DNA of 49,852 nucleotides from an uncultured Oscillospiraceae bacterium (GTDB taxonomy: Bacteria; Bacillota; Clostridia; Oscillospirales; Oscillospiraceae), in the NCBI GenBank assembly GCA_947631845.1, contig CANRMY010000012.1, positions 1 to 49,852 on the forward strand, given 5' to 3'. A model generated the notes under the pieces. That model did no database searches, was not told where the DNA came from, and saw only the letters and a program-made list of their open reading frames with translations. Each line of letters opens with the position of its first letter. Position 1 is the first letter of the stretch. This document shows, piece by piece, positions 14,732 to 23,428 of the stretch. The translations under genes and the position numbers were made by a program.

Positions 14732-16801
14732 TCAGAATTTCCCCTCCGTGGTGGTGACGGGCTCGTAGGAGCCCAGCTCCAGGTAGCGCTCGCAGATCCG
14801 GGCGCACTCGTCGGCGTTCTCGGTGGTGAAGCACAGCCTCACGCCCCAGAGTCCGGCGTTCATATACTCCCGGCTGCGCCCGATGAGGTGGAGCTTCTGG
14901 GAGCTCCACAGGGTGCTGCGGCACTGGAAGCCCCGGGTGACGGGACACTCGAAGCCCTGCCCGTCCGGGAAGCTCACCGCCCCGTCGCAGGCGCACACGC
15001 CGGTCTTGGCCCGGATCAGGCACCCGGCGGTGTGCATCAGCGGCATCCGTCCGTAGACCACCAGCTCCGTGTCCAGATATTTCTTTATCCCCCGCACCCG
15101 CGCCGCGCTCAGATCCATGGCCAGGACGGCGGATCTCATTTTCAGGCTCAGCAGCACCGCCAGGGCGGCGGAGTTGCGCACGTTCAGGGCCGTGTCGCCC
15201 CGGACGGTGAAGCCCAGCCGGCGGGCGAAGACGATGTGGCCCAGGTTGGATACCGCCGCCTCCTCCACGCCCAGCTGGCGGGCCTTCAGCGCCAGCTCCG
15301 TGATCCGGCCCAGCTCGCTGTCGTAGATGACGGGCGGCAGCTGGGCGCAGACGGAGATGCGCCGGTCGCTGAGAAACGGCTCCAGCCGCCTGTCCCCCGA
15401 CGCCGCCTCCTCCAGGGGCAGGTAGATCACCGGCGGGGCCAGCTCCAGAAGCCTCTGGGACAGCTGGGCGCATTTCAGCACCGACACCGTCAGCACCGGC
15501 GGTTCGGTGGGGGAGGGGTAGGGCGGCAGCTCCAGGGCGTCGCTCTCCGCCCGGGGCTCAAAGCCCCGGCGCTTTTGCAAAAGCTCCGCCAGAAGCCTGT
15601 CCCGGGCGGGGGCCAGCTCCCGGGGGTCTAAGTAGATCCCCTTCTGGATGCGGCAGGTGACCCCGTCGCAGACGAAGGGCGTGCCGCCGGTGTTGTAAAG
15701 CTCCGTTCTCAGCATGGCGGGGGTGGTCTCCGTGTGGAAGGCCAGCTCCGGCTGTCCCCCCTCGGCGGAGGCGGTGTTGCCGTCCTGATCCGTGGCGGTC
15801 AGCTTCACCGGCTGTTCCAGCCGGAGGTCCACGTCAAAGGTCACCTTCACCCGCTGAAATTCGTGGTTCAGATAATTTTTCCGGACGGCGGCGTAAAAGG
15901 GGGTGTCCCCCTCCGGCTCACGGCCCGCCGTCCCCATCATGCCGGTGAAATCCCCGCCGGTGAGATACCCGTCGGTAAAGCCCGCCGCCGGGAAGGACCC
16001 CTCCAAAAGCTCCAGATCCTCCCGGGGGGGCCGGCGCCCCGTGCCCAGGGCCCGGGAATAGACCCCGGTGACGGCGGCGGCATACTCGGGCCGGCGCTCC
16101 CGGCCGTCGATGCGCAGAGCGGCTGCGCCGGCCTCCGCCAGCGCCTCCAGATGCTCCAGAAGGCAGTTGTCCTTCATCCCCAGAGGGTGCTTCCCCTTCA
16201 CCCCCGCCGGGAAGTCCTTCAGACACCAGTGGGGACAGGGGCCGGCCCCGTACCCGTGGAGGGCGAGGAGGAGGCACTGGCCCGCGAAGGGCGGGCACAG
16301 GGGGCCGTGTACGGCGTATTCGATCTCAATGGGGGCGTCCTTGCACAGCGCCGTCAGGGCGTCCAGCGACAGCTCCCGGGCCACGGCCACCCGTTTGACG
16401 CCCATGGCGGCGCACAGCCGCACCCCGTCGGCGTCGTGGATGCCCAGAGCCTCCCCGGCGTGGAGCGGCATGGAGGGGAGGGCCCGCCGCAGGGCCCAGA
16501 TGAAGCCCATGTCGTTGACGATCAGGGCGTCCGCGCCCATCCGGCAGGCCCGCCGGGCGTTTTCCAGCGCCGGGGCCAGCCAGTCGTCGGAGGAGGGGAA
16601 GTCCAGACTCACGTAGACCTTCACGCCGCGCACCCGGGCAAATTCGCAGGCCCTGCCCAGCTCGTCCTCGGAGAGCTCGTATTTCTCCCGCTTGGACGAG
16701 GAGGAAAAGCTCAGATAGACCGCGTCCGCGCCGGACTGTACCGCCGCCGCCACGCCCTCGGCGCTTCCCGCCGGGGCCAGCAGTTCGATCTTCCCCGCCA
16801 T
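14732..16801 (-). CDS. U32 family protein with DUF3656, RlhA-like
   Basis: The N-terminal half is a U32 'peptidase' barrel: IELLAPAGSAEGVAAAVQSG, a VYVSLDFPSS strand and the cysteine cluster CPPFAGQCLL, CPHWCLKDF and DNCLLE that in this family binds an iron-sulfur cluster. The C-terminal half fits DUF3656 followed by a second barrel-like part. This two-part layout is that of RlhA (YdcP), which hydroxylates a cytidine in 23S rRNA. So RNA hydroxylation is more likely than proteolysis, but the substrate is inferred. An in-frame start further up exists; GGGGGGAGAG before ATG 16801 decides the start. Length is about 690 residues. Confidence 0.85.
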   Translation of the reverse strand: MAGKIELLAPAGSAEGVAAAVQSGADAVYLSFSSSSKREKYELSEDELGRACEFARVRGVKVYVSLDFPSSDDWLAPALENARRACRMGADALIVNDMGFIWALRRALPSMPLHAGEALGIHDADGVRLCAAMGVKRVAVARELSLDALTALCKDAPIEIEYAVHGPLCPPFAGQCLLLALHGYGAGPCPHWCLKDFPAGVKGKHPLGMKDNCLLEHLEALAEAGAAALRIDGRERRPEYAAAVTGVYSRALGTGRRPPREDLELLEGSFPAAGFTDGYLTGGDFTGMMGTAGREPEGDTPFYAAVRKNYLNHEFQRVKVTFDVDLRLEQPVKLTATDQDGNTASAEGGQPELAFHTETTPAMLRTELYNTGGTPFVCDGVTCRIQKGIYLDPRELAPARDRLLAELLQKRRGFEPRAESDALELPPYPSPTEPPVLTVSVLKCAQLSQRLLELAPPVIYLPLEEAASGDRRLEPFLSDRRISVCAQLPPVIYDSELGRITELALKARQLGVEEAAVSNLGHIVFARRLGFTVRGDTALNVRNSAALAVLLSLKMRSAVLAMDLSAARVRGIKKYLDTELVVYGRMPLMHTAGCLIRAKTGVCACDGAVSFPDGQGFECPVTRGFQCRSTLWSSQKLHLIGRSREYMNAGLWGVRLCFTTENADECARICERYLELGSYEPVTTTEGKF

Positions 16802-16847
16802 GGCTCTCCCCCCTCTCTCTTTCTTCCATGTATGCACAGATAAAAGC

Positions 16848-16876
16848 ATTATAGCACATTCGGCGCGGGATTTAAA
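16848..16876 (-). promoter_or_regulatory. Predicted promoter of the U32 gene
   Basis: On the minus strand TTTAAA (16876-16871) and an extended -10 TGCTATAAT (TATAAT at 16853-16848) are 17 bases apart. The leader would be about 40 bases. Confidence 0.65.
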
Positions 16877-16987
16877 TCAATTTTGCAGAAATTTAATAAA
16901 AAATTCAGGGTCGCGCTCCGGACACAACATCTTGTGCGCGGCGGGGGGCGGCAAACGAAAAGTTGAAGATTTTTTGGCCTCCCGCAC

Positions 16988-17016
16988 TTGTAACCGCGCC
17001 GCGTTTTTGCTATAAT
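16988..17016 (+). promoter_or_regulatory. Predicted promoter of recJ
   Basis: TTGTAA (16988-16993) and an extended -10 TGCTATAAT (TATAAT at 17011-17016) are 17 bases apart. It diverges from the U32 promoter. Confidence 0.78.
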
Positions 17017-17051
17017 AATCATTTAGTAAAGAAAAACAGGAGAAGAGCGTC

Positions 17052-18728
17052 GTGTATGACAGATGGAATGTAAGAGGATATGACCGCGGCGAGGCCGTCC
17101 GGCTGTGCCGCCGGGGGCTGAATCCCATGGTGGCGGTGCTGTTGGCCTCCCGGGGGATCACGGACGCGGACGCGCTGTCGGACTGGCTGAGGGACGACCT
17201 GTCGGCGCTGTCCGACCCCCTGAGCTTTCAGGATATGGACAGGGCCCGCGACCGGGTGCGGCAGGCCCTGGAGCGGGGCGAGCATGTGGCCGTTTACGGG
17301 GACTACGACGTGGACGGCATCACCGCCAGCTGCCTGGTGGCGGACTATTTGAGAGGCCGGGGCCTTGTCTGCGACATATACATACCCCAGAGGCTGGAGG
17401 AGGGCTACGGCGTCAAGGCCGCCGCCCTGGACACCATCAAGGGCTGGGGATGCACCCTGGTCATCACGGTGGACTGCGGGATCACCGCCCTGGAGGAGGC
17501 GGCGTACGCCGCCGGGATCGGGCTGGATCTGGTGATCACCGACCACCACCGGTGCGGGGAGACGGTCCCCGCCGCCCTGGCGGCGGTGGACCCCATGCGG
17601 CCCGACTGCCGCTCCGCCTCCAAAAATCTGGCCGGGGTGGGCGTGGCCTTCAAGCTCATCTGCGCCGTGGAGGGGCCGGGGAGCGAGGAAAAGCTTCTGG
17701 ACCGGTACGGCGACCTGGTGGCCGCCGGCACCGTGGCCGACGTGATGCCCGTCACCGGGGAGAACCGGGTGCTGATCAAACGGGGCCTTCAGCGCATGTA
17801 CCGGGGCGAGCGCCCGGGCTTTTTAGAGCTGCGGGCCGCCTCGGGCCTGGACAACAGGCCGCCCACCGTCTCCAATGTGGGCTTCGCCATCGCCCCGCGC
17901 GTCAACGCGGCGGGCCGTCTGGGCTCCACCGCCACCGCCGTGGAGCTGCTGCTGACCCGTGACCGGCGCCGCGCCTCCGTCCTGGCCGACGAGCTGTGCG
18001 CCCTGAACCGGGAGCGCCAGCGGATCGAGAGCGGCATGTTCCATGAGGCCCTGGCCATGCTGGAATCGTTCCCCGACAGGACAAAGCCCATCGTCCTGGC
18101 CTCGGACACCTGGCATCAGGGGGTCTGCGGCATCGTGGCCAGCCGGATATCCGAAAAATTCAACGTCCCCGCCGTCATGATCTCCGTCAAGGACGGGGTG
18201 GGCCGGGGCTCCTGCCGGAGCGTGGAGGGCTTCAACCTCTACGACGCCCTCTCCCGGTGCCGGGACGTGCTTCTGGGCTTCGGCGGCCACGAGATGGCCG
18301 CCGGCCTCACCGTCAGCCGGGAGAACATCGGCGCGCTGCGGGAGGCCCTGGGGAGGCTCTACGAGGGCGCCGCCGCGCCGGAGCGGGTGCTGAACGTGGA
18401 CTTTGAGGTGATCAAGCCGGAGCTTCTGAGCCTTGCCAACGTGGAGGCGCTGGACAGCATGGAGCCCTACGGCGCCGGCAACCCCACGCCCGTGCTGTGT
18501 ATGCGGGACGCCGTGGTCGAGAACGTGGCCGCCCTCTCGGAGGGCAGGCACACCAAGCTTTGGCTCCGGAAGGGCGGCGCGGTCTTCGAGGCCCTCTTCT
18601 TCTCCCGGCGGCCGGAGGAGCTGGGCGTCCGGGCCGGGGACAGGGTGGACGCCGCCTTTACCCCCCAGATCAACGAGTTCCGGGGCCGCCGCACCGTCCA
18701 GCTGAGCCTGGACGATATCCGGCCGTAA
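17052..18728 (+). CDS. recJ: Single-stranded-DNA-specific 5'-3' exonuclease RecJ
   Basis: RecJ degrades single-stranded DNA 5' to 3' in recombination and mismatch repair. The DHH-family motifs are present: GDYDVDG with Asp84, a VDCGI block, and DHH at residues 164-166; a DHHA1-type domain follows with GFGGHEMAAG, then a C-terminal OB domain. The 558-residue length is normal for Firmicutes. The start is GTG 17052 with AGGAGAAG nine bases before. It heads recJ-relA, the usual Firmicute pair. Confidence 0.96.
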   Translation: MYDRWNVRGYDRGEAVRLCRRGLNPMVAVLLASRGITDADALSDWLRDDLSALSDPLSFQDMDRARDRVRQALERGEHVAVYGDYDVDGITASCLVADYLRGRGLVCDIYIPQRLEEGYGVKAAALDTIKGWGCTLVITVDCGITALEEAAYAAGIGLDLVITDHHRCGETVPAALAAVDPMRPDCRSASKNLAGVGVAFKLICAVEGPGSEEKLLDRYGDLVAAGTVADVMPVTGENRVLIKRGLQRMYRGERPGFLELRAASGLDNRPPTVSNVGFAIAPRVNAAGRLGSTATAVELLLTRDRRRASVLADELCALNRERQRIESGMFHEALAMLESFPDRTKPIVLASDTWHQGVCGIVASRISEKFNVPAVMISVKDGVGRGSCRSVEGFNLYDALSRCRDVLLGFGGHEMAAGLTVSRENIGALREALGRLYEGAAAPERVLNVDFEVIKPELLSLANVEALDSMEPYGAGNPTPVLCMRDAVVENVAALSEGRHTKLWLRKGGAVFEALFFSRRPEELGVRAGDRVDAAFTPQINEFRGRRTVQLSLDDIRP

Positions 18729-18762
18729 AATCTTAATTCTTTTCCCGCAGGTGGATCATCAT

Positions 18763-21006
18763 ATGGAAAATCCAGACAAAACCGAAATCACCGCCCCTGA
18801 GCAGGACGAAAAGACCGCCGATACGCGGGACCTGTGCGAGCGGGAATACGCCCGGCTGGAGGCCGCCATCCGGCAGGGGACGCAGATCAAAAGCACCGGG
18901 CGGATCCGGGCCGCCTATGAGTACGCCCGGGAGGTCCACGGCGATCAGCTGCGCAAGGATGGCAGCCCCTACATCACCCACCCCCTGGCCGCCGCCGTGA
19001 TCGTGGCGGAGATGGGCCTGGACGAGGAGTCCGTCATCGCCGCCCTGCTGCATGACGTGATCGAGGACACCCCCGCCACCCACGAGGACGTGGCCCGGCG
19101 CTTTGGGGAGAGCGTGGCGGACATCGTGGAGGGCGTCACGAAGCTGACCAAGATGCGCTACACCTCCAAGGAGGAGGAGCAGATGGAGAACCTCCGGAAG
19201 ATGCTCCTGGCCATGGCCAGGGACATCCGGGTGGTGCTCATCAAGATGGCCGACCGGCTCCACAACATGCGTACCATGGAGTACCAGTCCGCCCCCAAGC
19301 AGCTGGAGAAGTCCCGGGAGACCATGGAGATCTACGCCCCCATCGCCCACAGGCTGGGGATGCAGAAGATCAAGCTGGAGCTGGAGGACCTGTCCCTTCT
19401 CTATCTGGACCCCGTGGGCTACCACGAGATCGAGACGGCCCTTCGGGAGCGGGAGGAGCGCAACGCCGGCTTCATGGAGCGCACCGAGAAGGCCATCCGC
19501 GCCCGTATGGACGAGGCGGGCATCACCTGCGGCGTCCAGTCCCGCACCAAGGACATCTACTCCATCTACCGGAAAATGTTCGGAAAATCCATGGAATTTG
19601 ACGAGATCATGGACATCTACGCCTTCCGGGTCATCGTGGACGATATCGCCGACTGCTACAACGTCTTAGGGTGCATCCACGAGCTCTACAAGCCCGTTCC
19701 CGGGCGGTTCAAGGACTATATCGGCACCCCCAAGCCCAATATGTACCAGTCCCTCCACACCACCGTCATCGGCACCGAGGGCATCCCCTTCGAGGTGCAG
19801 ATCCGCACCTGGGAGATGCACCGCACCGCCGAGTACGGCATCGCCGCCCACTGGAAATACAAGGACGGCATCGTGGGCCGGGGCGACGAGGAGAAATTCG
19901 CCTGGATCCGCAACCTTCTGGAGACCCAGGAGGACTCCGACGCCCAGGATTTCATCTCCAATCTGAAGGTGGATATGTTCGCCGACGAGGTGTTTGTCTT
20001 CACCCCCCACGGGGACGTGAAGAGCCTGCCCGCCGGGGCCACGCCCATCGACTTCGCCTACTCCATCCACTCCGCCATCGGCAACCGCATGACCTGCGCC
20101 AAGGTCAACGGGCGCATCGTGCCCTTCTCCCATGTCCTGCAAAACGGCGACGTGGTGGAGGTCATCACCTCCAGCACCTCCCGGGGGCCCAGCCGGGACT
20201 GGCTGAATCTGGTCAAATCCTCCGAGGCCCGCAACAAGATCCGCCAGTGGTTCAAGCGGGAGCGCCGGGAGGAGAACATCGTCACCGGAAAGGCCGCCTT
20301 CGAGGCGGAGATGCGCCGCCAGGCGGTGCCGCTGTCCGTCCTCAGCGACGAGCGGGCCCTGCCCAGGATTTTGGAGCGGATCTCCGTCTCCGCCCTGGAC
20401 GATATGTACGCCTCCATCGGCTACGGCGGCCTCAGCGCCCAGAAGACCGTCAACAACATCAAGGACGAGATGCGCCAGATCGAGCGCACCGCCAAGAAGA
20501 TGGGCGTCAATCCCGTCTGGGCCAGCCAGGACACCCGGGACGGCAAGGCCGTCAACGGCATCGTGGTGGAGGGGATCGATAACTGCCTGGTCAAATTCTC
20601 CCACTGCTGTATGCCCGTGCCGGGGGACGAGATCGTGGGCTTCATCACAAGGGGCTACGGCGTCTCCGTCCACAGGACGGACTGCCGGAATTACGAGGCC
20701 TCCGCCGAGCGGGAGGAGGAGCGGGACAGGTGGATCCGCGTCCACTGGGCGCCCGGGGAGGACGACCTCTACCAGACGGCCCTGGCCATCAACGCCGTCG
20801 ACCGGGACGGCCTGGTGATGGACATCGCCACGGTCTTAAGCTCTTTGAAGGTGAAGGTGGACGCCCTCACCGCCCGCAACGCCCCCGGCGGCGCGGCCAA
20901 CGTCTATATCACCATCCGCGTCCACGACAAGGCGGAGCTTGGCGCGGCCATGACGAAGCTTATGAATGTGAGAAGCGTGAAGGAAGTCAAGAGACAAGGG
21001 AATTAA
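18763..21006 (+). CDS. relA: Bifunctional (p)ppGpp synthetase/hydrolase (Rel)
   Basis: This is the long RelA/SpoT-type alarmone enzyme of the stringent response. In order it has an HD hydrolase domain with LLHDVIEDT (His97-Asp98) and MADRLHNMRT, the synthetase domain (RTKDIYSIYRKM, GCIHELYKPVPGRFKDYI), a TGS domain, a zinc-finger region with the paired cysteines SHCCMPVPG, and a C-terminal ACT domain (VYITIRVHD). The HD residues look intact, so hydrolysis is likely retained. Start: GTG 18751 is in frame, but AGGTGG lies eight bases before ATG 18763. The downstream 1.3 kb is a repeat island, separating it from dtd. Confidence 0.96.
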   Translation: MENPDKTEITAPEQDEKTADTRDLCEREYARLEAAIRQGTQIKSTGRIRAAYEYAREVHGDQLRKDGSPYITHPLAAAVIVAEMGLDEESVIAALLHDVIEDTPATHEDVARRFGESVADIVEGVTKLTKMRYTSKEEEQMENLRKMLLAMARDIRVVLIKMADRLHNMRTMEYQSAPKQLEKSRETMEIYAPIAHRLGMQKIKLELEDLSLLYLDPVGYHEIETALREREERNAGFMERTEKAIRARMDEAGITCGVQSRTKDIYSIYRKMFGKSMEFDEIMDIYAFRVIVDDIADCYNVLGCIHELYKPVPGRFKDYIGTPKPNMYQSLHTTVIGTEGIPFEVQIRTWEMHRTAEYGIAAHWKYKDGIVGRGDEEKFAWIRNLLETQEDSDAQDFISNLKVDMFADEVFVFTPHGDVKSLPAGATPIDFAYSIHSAIGNRMTCAKVNGRIVPFSHVLQNGDVVEVITSSTSRGPSRDWLNLVKSSEARNKIRQWFKRERREENIVTGKAAFEAEMRRQAVPLSVLSDERALPRILERISVSALDDMYASIGYGGLSAQKTVNNIKDEMRQIERTAKKMGVNPVWASQDTRDGKAVNGIVVEGIDNCLVKFSHCCMPVPGDEIVGFITRGYGVSVHRTDCRNYEASAEREEERDRWIRVHWAPGEDDLYQTALAINAVDRDGLVMDIATVLSSLKVKVDALTARNAPGGAANVYITIRVHDKAELGAAMTKLMNVRSVKEVKRQGN

Positions 21007-21055
21007 GCCTCGCCCCGGCGGGGGTTCCGCCCTTATAAGGGCGGGGAAAACTTAC

Positions 21056-21089
21056 TTTCTCCTCTTTTGTGTTGACAAAAGAGGAGAAA
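21056..21089 (+). repeat. Repeat B hairpin, left end of island 1
   Basis: A 15-bp perfect stem, TTTCTCCTCTTTTGT and its complement, has loop GTTG. Unlike other copies it has CTCC for CTTC on one arm and GGAG for GAAG on the other, a compensated change. Confidence 0.9.
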
Positions 21090-21979
21090 AACAATAGGGC
21101 GGAAATCGCGGTCCGTCCCACTCATCACCGCGCGCCTTTGTTACGAATGGTCTCTGCGTTTAACCCGCTTAGCCGCTCACCGCTCTATTATTAAAGCCAC
21201 AGCTCCTATTTCACCCGCGCTGGCGCGGCGGGTAACGTGCGGTTTCTGTAGGGGCCAGAGACCCGCTCGGCCCATGTATCGACTTCCCGATGCATTCATA
21301 ACAACGGCCGTACGGGCCGGACACTGGCCGGCCCGCCGTCATACGCAACGGCCTTCGAATTGCACCTTATTTCGTTCAACGCACCCGTAGGGGCGGCCGT
21401 CCCCGGCCGCTCGCCCCGGTCAACCGCTGGGCTGTCAATCATCGGCGCGCTTTCGGAAATAGGTGGACATCTTGAAACATTTTCCTTTGTGTGCTATAAT
21501 TTCGGCATGACCAAAGAGAGCGGCAAATCGGGCGGCGGTCCACCAAATTTCCGTAAACCCATCGTACAACCTTGTAGGGGCCGCCTCTCCAGGCGGCCCG
21601 ACGGACCCCGAATTTCTCCCCCGCCCCATTAAAAAGGTTGCGGCTTCGCCGCTTATTTGATTGGCGGGCCGCCGGCGTCCTCGCGCGAGCCGCTTAACCT
21701 CGGGCTCCAAGTATTCGCCCTCAGGCGCTGGCTCGGCTCGTCCTTTCCCCATCGGGCAACGGCCCGACGGGGACCCCAATGCGGCCCCTACGGCGGTGAA
21801 CGATGGAATTTCGGAAATTTGATACACGGGCCGGCCGGGTGTCCGGCCCGTACGGGGATAGACGCTGCGCTGAAAATTACCACACGATAACAGGCCGGCA
21901 GCGCGGCCCTGCGTAGGAGCAGGGGCTTTGGCAAGTGCCGGGGTGAGCGGCTAAGCGGGTTAGACGCTGAGACAATGCG

Positions 21980-22072
21980 GGGCCCCCATCGGGCTGTCGC
22001 CCGATGGGGAAAGGAGGAGCGAACCGTGCGCCTGAGGGCGAATACTTGGAGCCCGAGGTTAAGCCGGTTCCG
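21980..22072 (+). repeat. Module C nested in island 1
   Basis: A ~93-bp block begins with a GGGGCCCCCATCGGGC hairpin, contains GGAGGAGCGAACC and ends GGTTCCG. It lies between GACAATG and CGACGACG. In island 2 those two strings are directly joined (40470-40480), so the block is an insertion. Confidence 0.8.
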
Positions 22073-22202
22073 CGACGACGCTCCCGCGCGGATATGAGTG
22101 GGACCATGGGTATCGACCATTGCCGCAGGAGCCGAACCGCCGAAACGGAGCGCCGGGCCAAGATATCTGCCAGGCCCAAAAATTGCTTTTCTCTTCTTTG
22201 AG

Positions 22203-22240
22203 GCTTTCTTCTCTTTTGTCAACACAAAAGAGAAGAAAGC
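22203..22240 (-). repeat. Repeat B hairpin, right end of island 1
   Basis: A 17-bp perfect stem, GCTTTCTTCTCTTTTGT and its complement, has loop CAAC, the inverse of the left-end loop. Confidence 0.92.
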
Positions 22241-22327
22241 GTATTTTCCCCGCCCCTTTAAGGGCGGAATCCCCGCCGGGGTAAGGGCGGAAATCTTATA
22301 AGAGCCCGCCGGCTCAGGAGGTATTTT

Positions 22328-22777
22328 ATGCGCGCGGTCGTCACACGGGTATCCTCCGCCTCGGTCGCCATCGACGGGGCGGTGACAGCGGAGATCAAGA
22401 AGGGCTTTTTGGTGCTTCTCGGCGTCCACAAGGACGACACGGAGGCCGACGCTAAGAGGCTGGCGGACAGGGTCTGCGGCCTGCGGGTCTTTGAGGACGG
22501 CGAGGGGAAGATGAATCTGAACCTGGCCGCCGCGGGGGGCGGTATTTTGTGTGTCTCCCAATTCACCCTCTTCGCGGACACGAAAAGCCGCCGTCCCGGC
22601 TTCACCGACGCGGCCAGGCCGGAGAAGGCAATACCGCTCTACGAGCTCTTTATGGCGGAGTGCCGGGAGCGGGGCTTCCCTGTGGAGCACGGTGTCTTCG
22701 GGGCGGACATGCGGGTGACGTCCGTCAACGACGGGCCTGTCACCATCCTGCTGGACACCGGGGAAGCCGCGCGATAA
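22328..22777 (+). CDS. dtd: D-aminoacyl-tRNA deacylase
   Basis: Dtd removes D-amino acids (and glycine from tRNA-Ala) from mischarged tRNAs. The 149-residue protein has the N-terminal MRAVVTRVSSASV strand, the SQFTLFAD motif and the C-terminal NDGPVTI motif that form the cross-subunit active site. CAGGAGG precedes ATG 22328. In Firmicutes dtd normally follows relA directly; here island 1 separates them, so dtd may need its own promoter, which I cannot place. Confidence 0.96.
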   Translation: MRAVVTRVSSASVAIDGAVTAEIKKGFLVLLGVHKDDTEADAKRLADRVCGLRVFEDGEGKMNLNLAAAGGGILCVSQFTLFADTKSRRPGFTDAARPEKAIPLYELFMAECRERGFPVEHGVFGADMRVTSVNDGPVTILLDTGEAAR

Positions 22778-22819
22778 AAATCTACGCAAAATACGCAAAA
22801 TATGAAGGGGAAATTGAAT

Positions 22820-23428
22820 ATGCTGATCAAATGCCTGCCAGTGGGCCACATCGAGGCCAACTGCTACGTGGCGGCCGACGAGAACACCTTGGAGTGCGCC
22901 GTCATCGACCCCGGCGACGAGTTCAACACCATCATGGACTATCTGGAGGAGACGAAGCTTACGGTGCGGGCCATTTTCCTGACCCACGGCCACTACGACC
23001 ACACCGGGGCCGCCCGGGCGCTGGCGGAGGAGACGGGCGCGCCCATCTTCATCCACAGAGCCGACGTCACCGACGACCCCTATGAGTCCTACCGCTATTG
23101 CGCCCCGGAGGGGACCAGATTCTACGCCGACGGGGATACCGTCACCGTGGGGTCCCTGCGCTTTCGCGTCATGGAGACGCCGGGCCACTCCCCGGGGAGC
23201 GTGACCCTCAAGTGCCAGGACGCCCTCTTTACCGGGGACACCCTTTTTGAGGGCAGCTGCGGCCGGACGGACCTGCCGGGGGGAGACATGGAGCAGCTGA
23301 TGGCCTCTCTGCGCCGCCTGGGGGATATCCCCGGCAATTACGAGGTCTACCCCGGCCATATGGATCAGACGACCCTGGACATCGAGAAGGCCAACAACTA
23401 CTACCTGAGGTACGCGAAGGGATTATGA
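22820..23428 (+). CDS. MBL-fold metallo-hydrolase (glyoxalase II-like)
   Basis: The 202-residue metallo-beta-lactamase-fold enzyme carries the zinc motif HGHYDH (His56, His58, Asp60, His61), a second metal ligand in ETPGHSPGS, and FTGDTLFEG. Small members of this branch hydrolyse thioesters such as hydroxyacylglutathione-like compounds; the substrate here is unknown. ATG 22802 is in frame, but AAGGGGA at 22805-22811 points to ATG 22820, where family members usually begin. The stop overlaps the hemZ start (ATGA). The recJ-relA-dtd-MBL-hemZ order is a common clostridial string. Confidence 0.9.
   Translation: MLIKCLPVGHIEANCYVAADENTLECAVIDPGDEFNTIMDYLEETKLTVRAIFLTHGHYDHTGAARALAEETGAPIFIHRADVTDDPYESYRYCAPEGTRFYADGDTVTVGSLRFRVMETPGHSPGSVTLKCQDALFTGDTLFEGSCGRTDLPGGDMEQLMASLRRLGDIPGNYEVYPGHMDQTTLDIEKANNYYLRYAKGL

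Larger units (their letters stand above)
21011..22282. repeat. Repeat island 1: gene-free, with inverted ends (repeat B)
   Basis: This stretch of about 1.27 kb between relA and dtd has no credible gene. Its ends are inverted copies of one another: CCCCGGCGGGG, a CCGCCCTTATAAGGGCGG palindrome (21027-21044) and the repeat B hairpin on the left; the same parts reversed on the right (22203-22281). Inner arms also match in inversion, e.g. TAACCCGCTTAGCCGCTC near 21161 against GAGCGGCTAAGCGGGTTA near 21945. Several ~30-bp D palindromes lie inside (21308, 21390, 21573, 21824), and two module C copies (about 21675-21785 reversed, and 21980-22072). Confidence 0.85.

Noticed and set aside
21011..22282. 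CRISPR array
   Set aside because: Repeats are palindromic, irregularly spaced, of several kinds and without uniform spacers, and there are no cas genes.
21788..23359. Minus-strand open frame of 523 codons through island 1, dtd and the MBL gene
   Set aside because: It crosses a repeat island and two well-recognised genes on the other strand.
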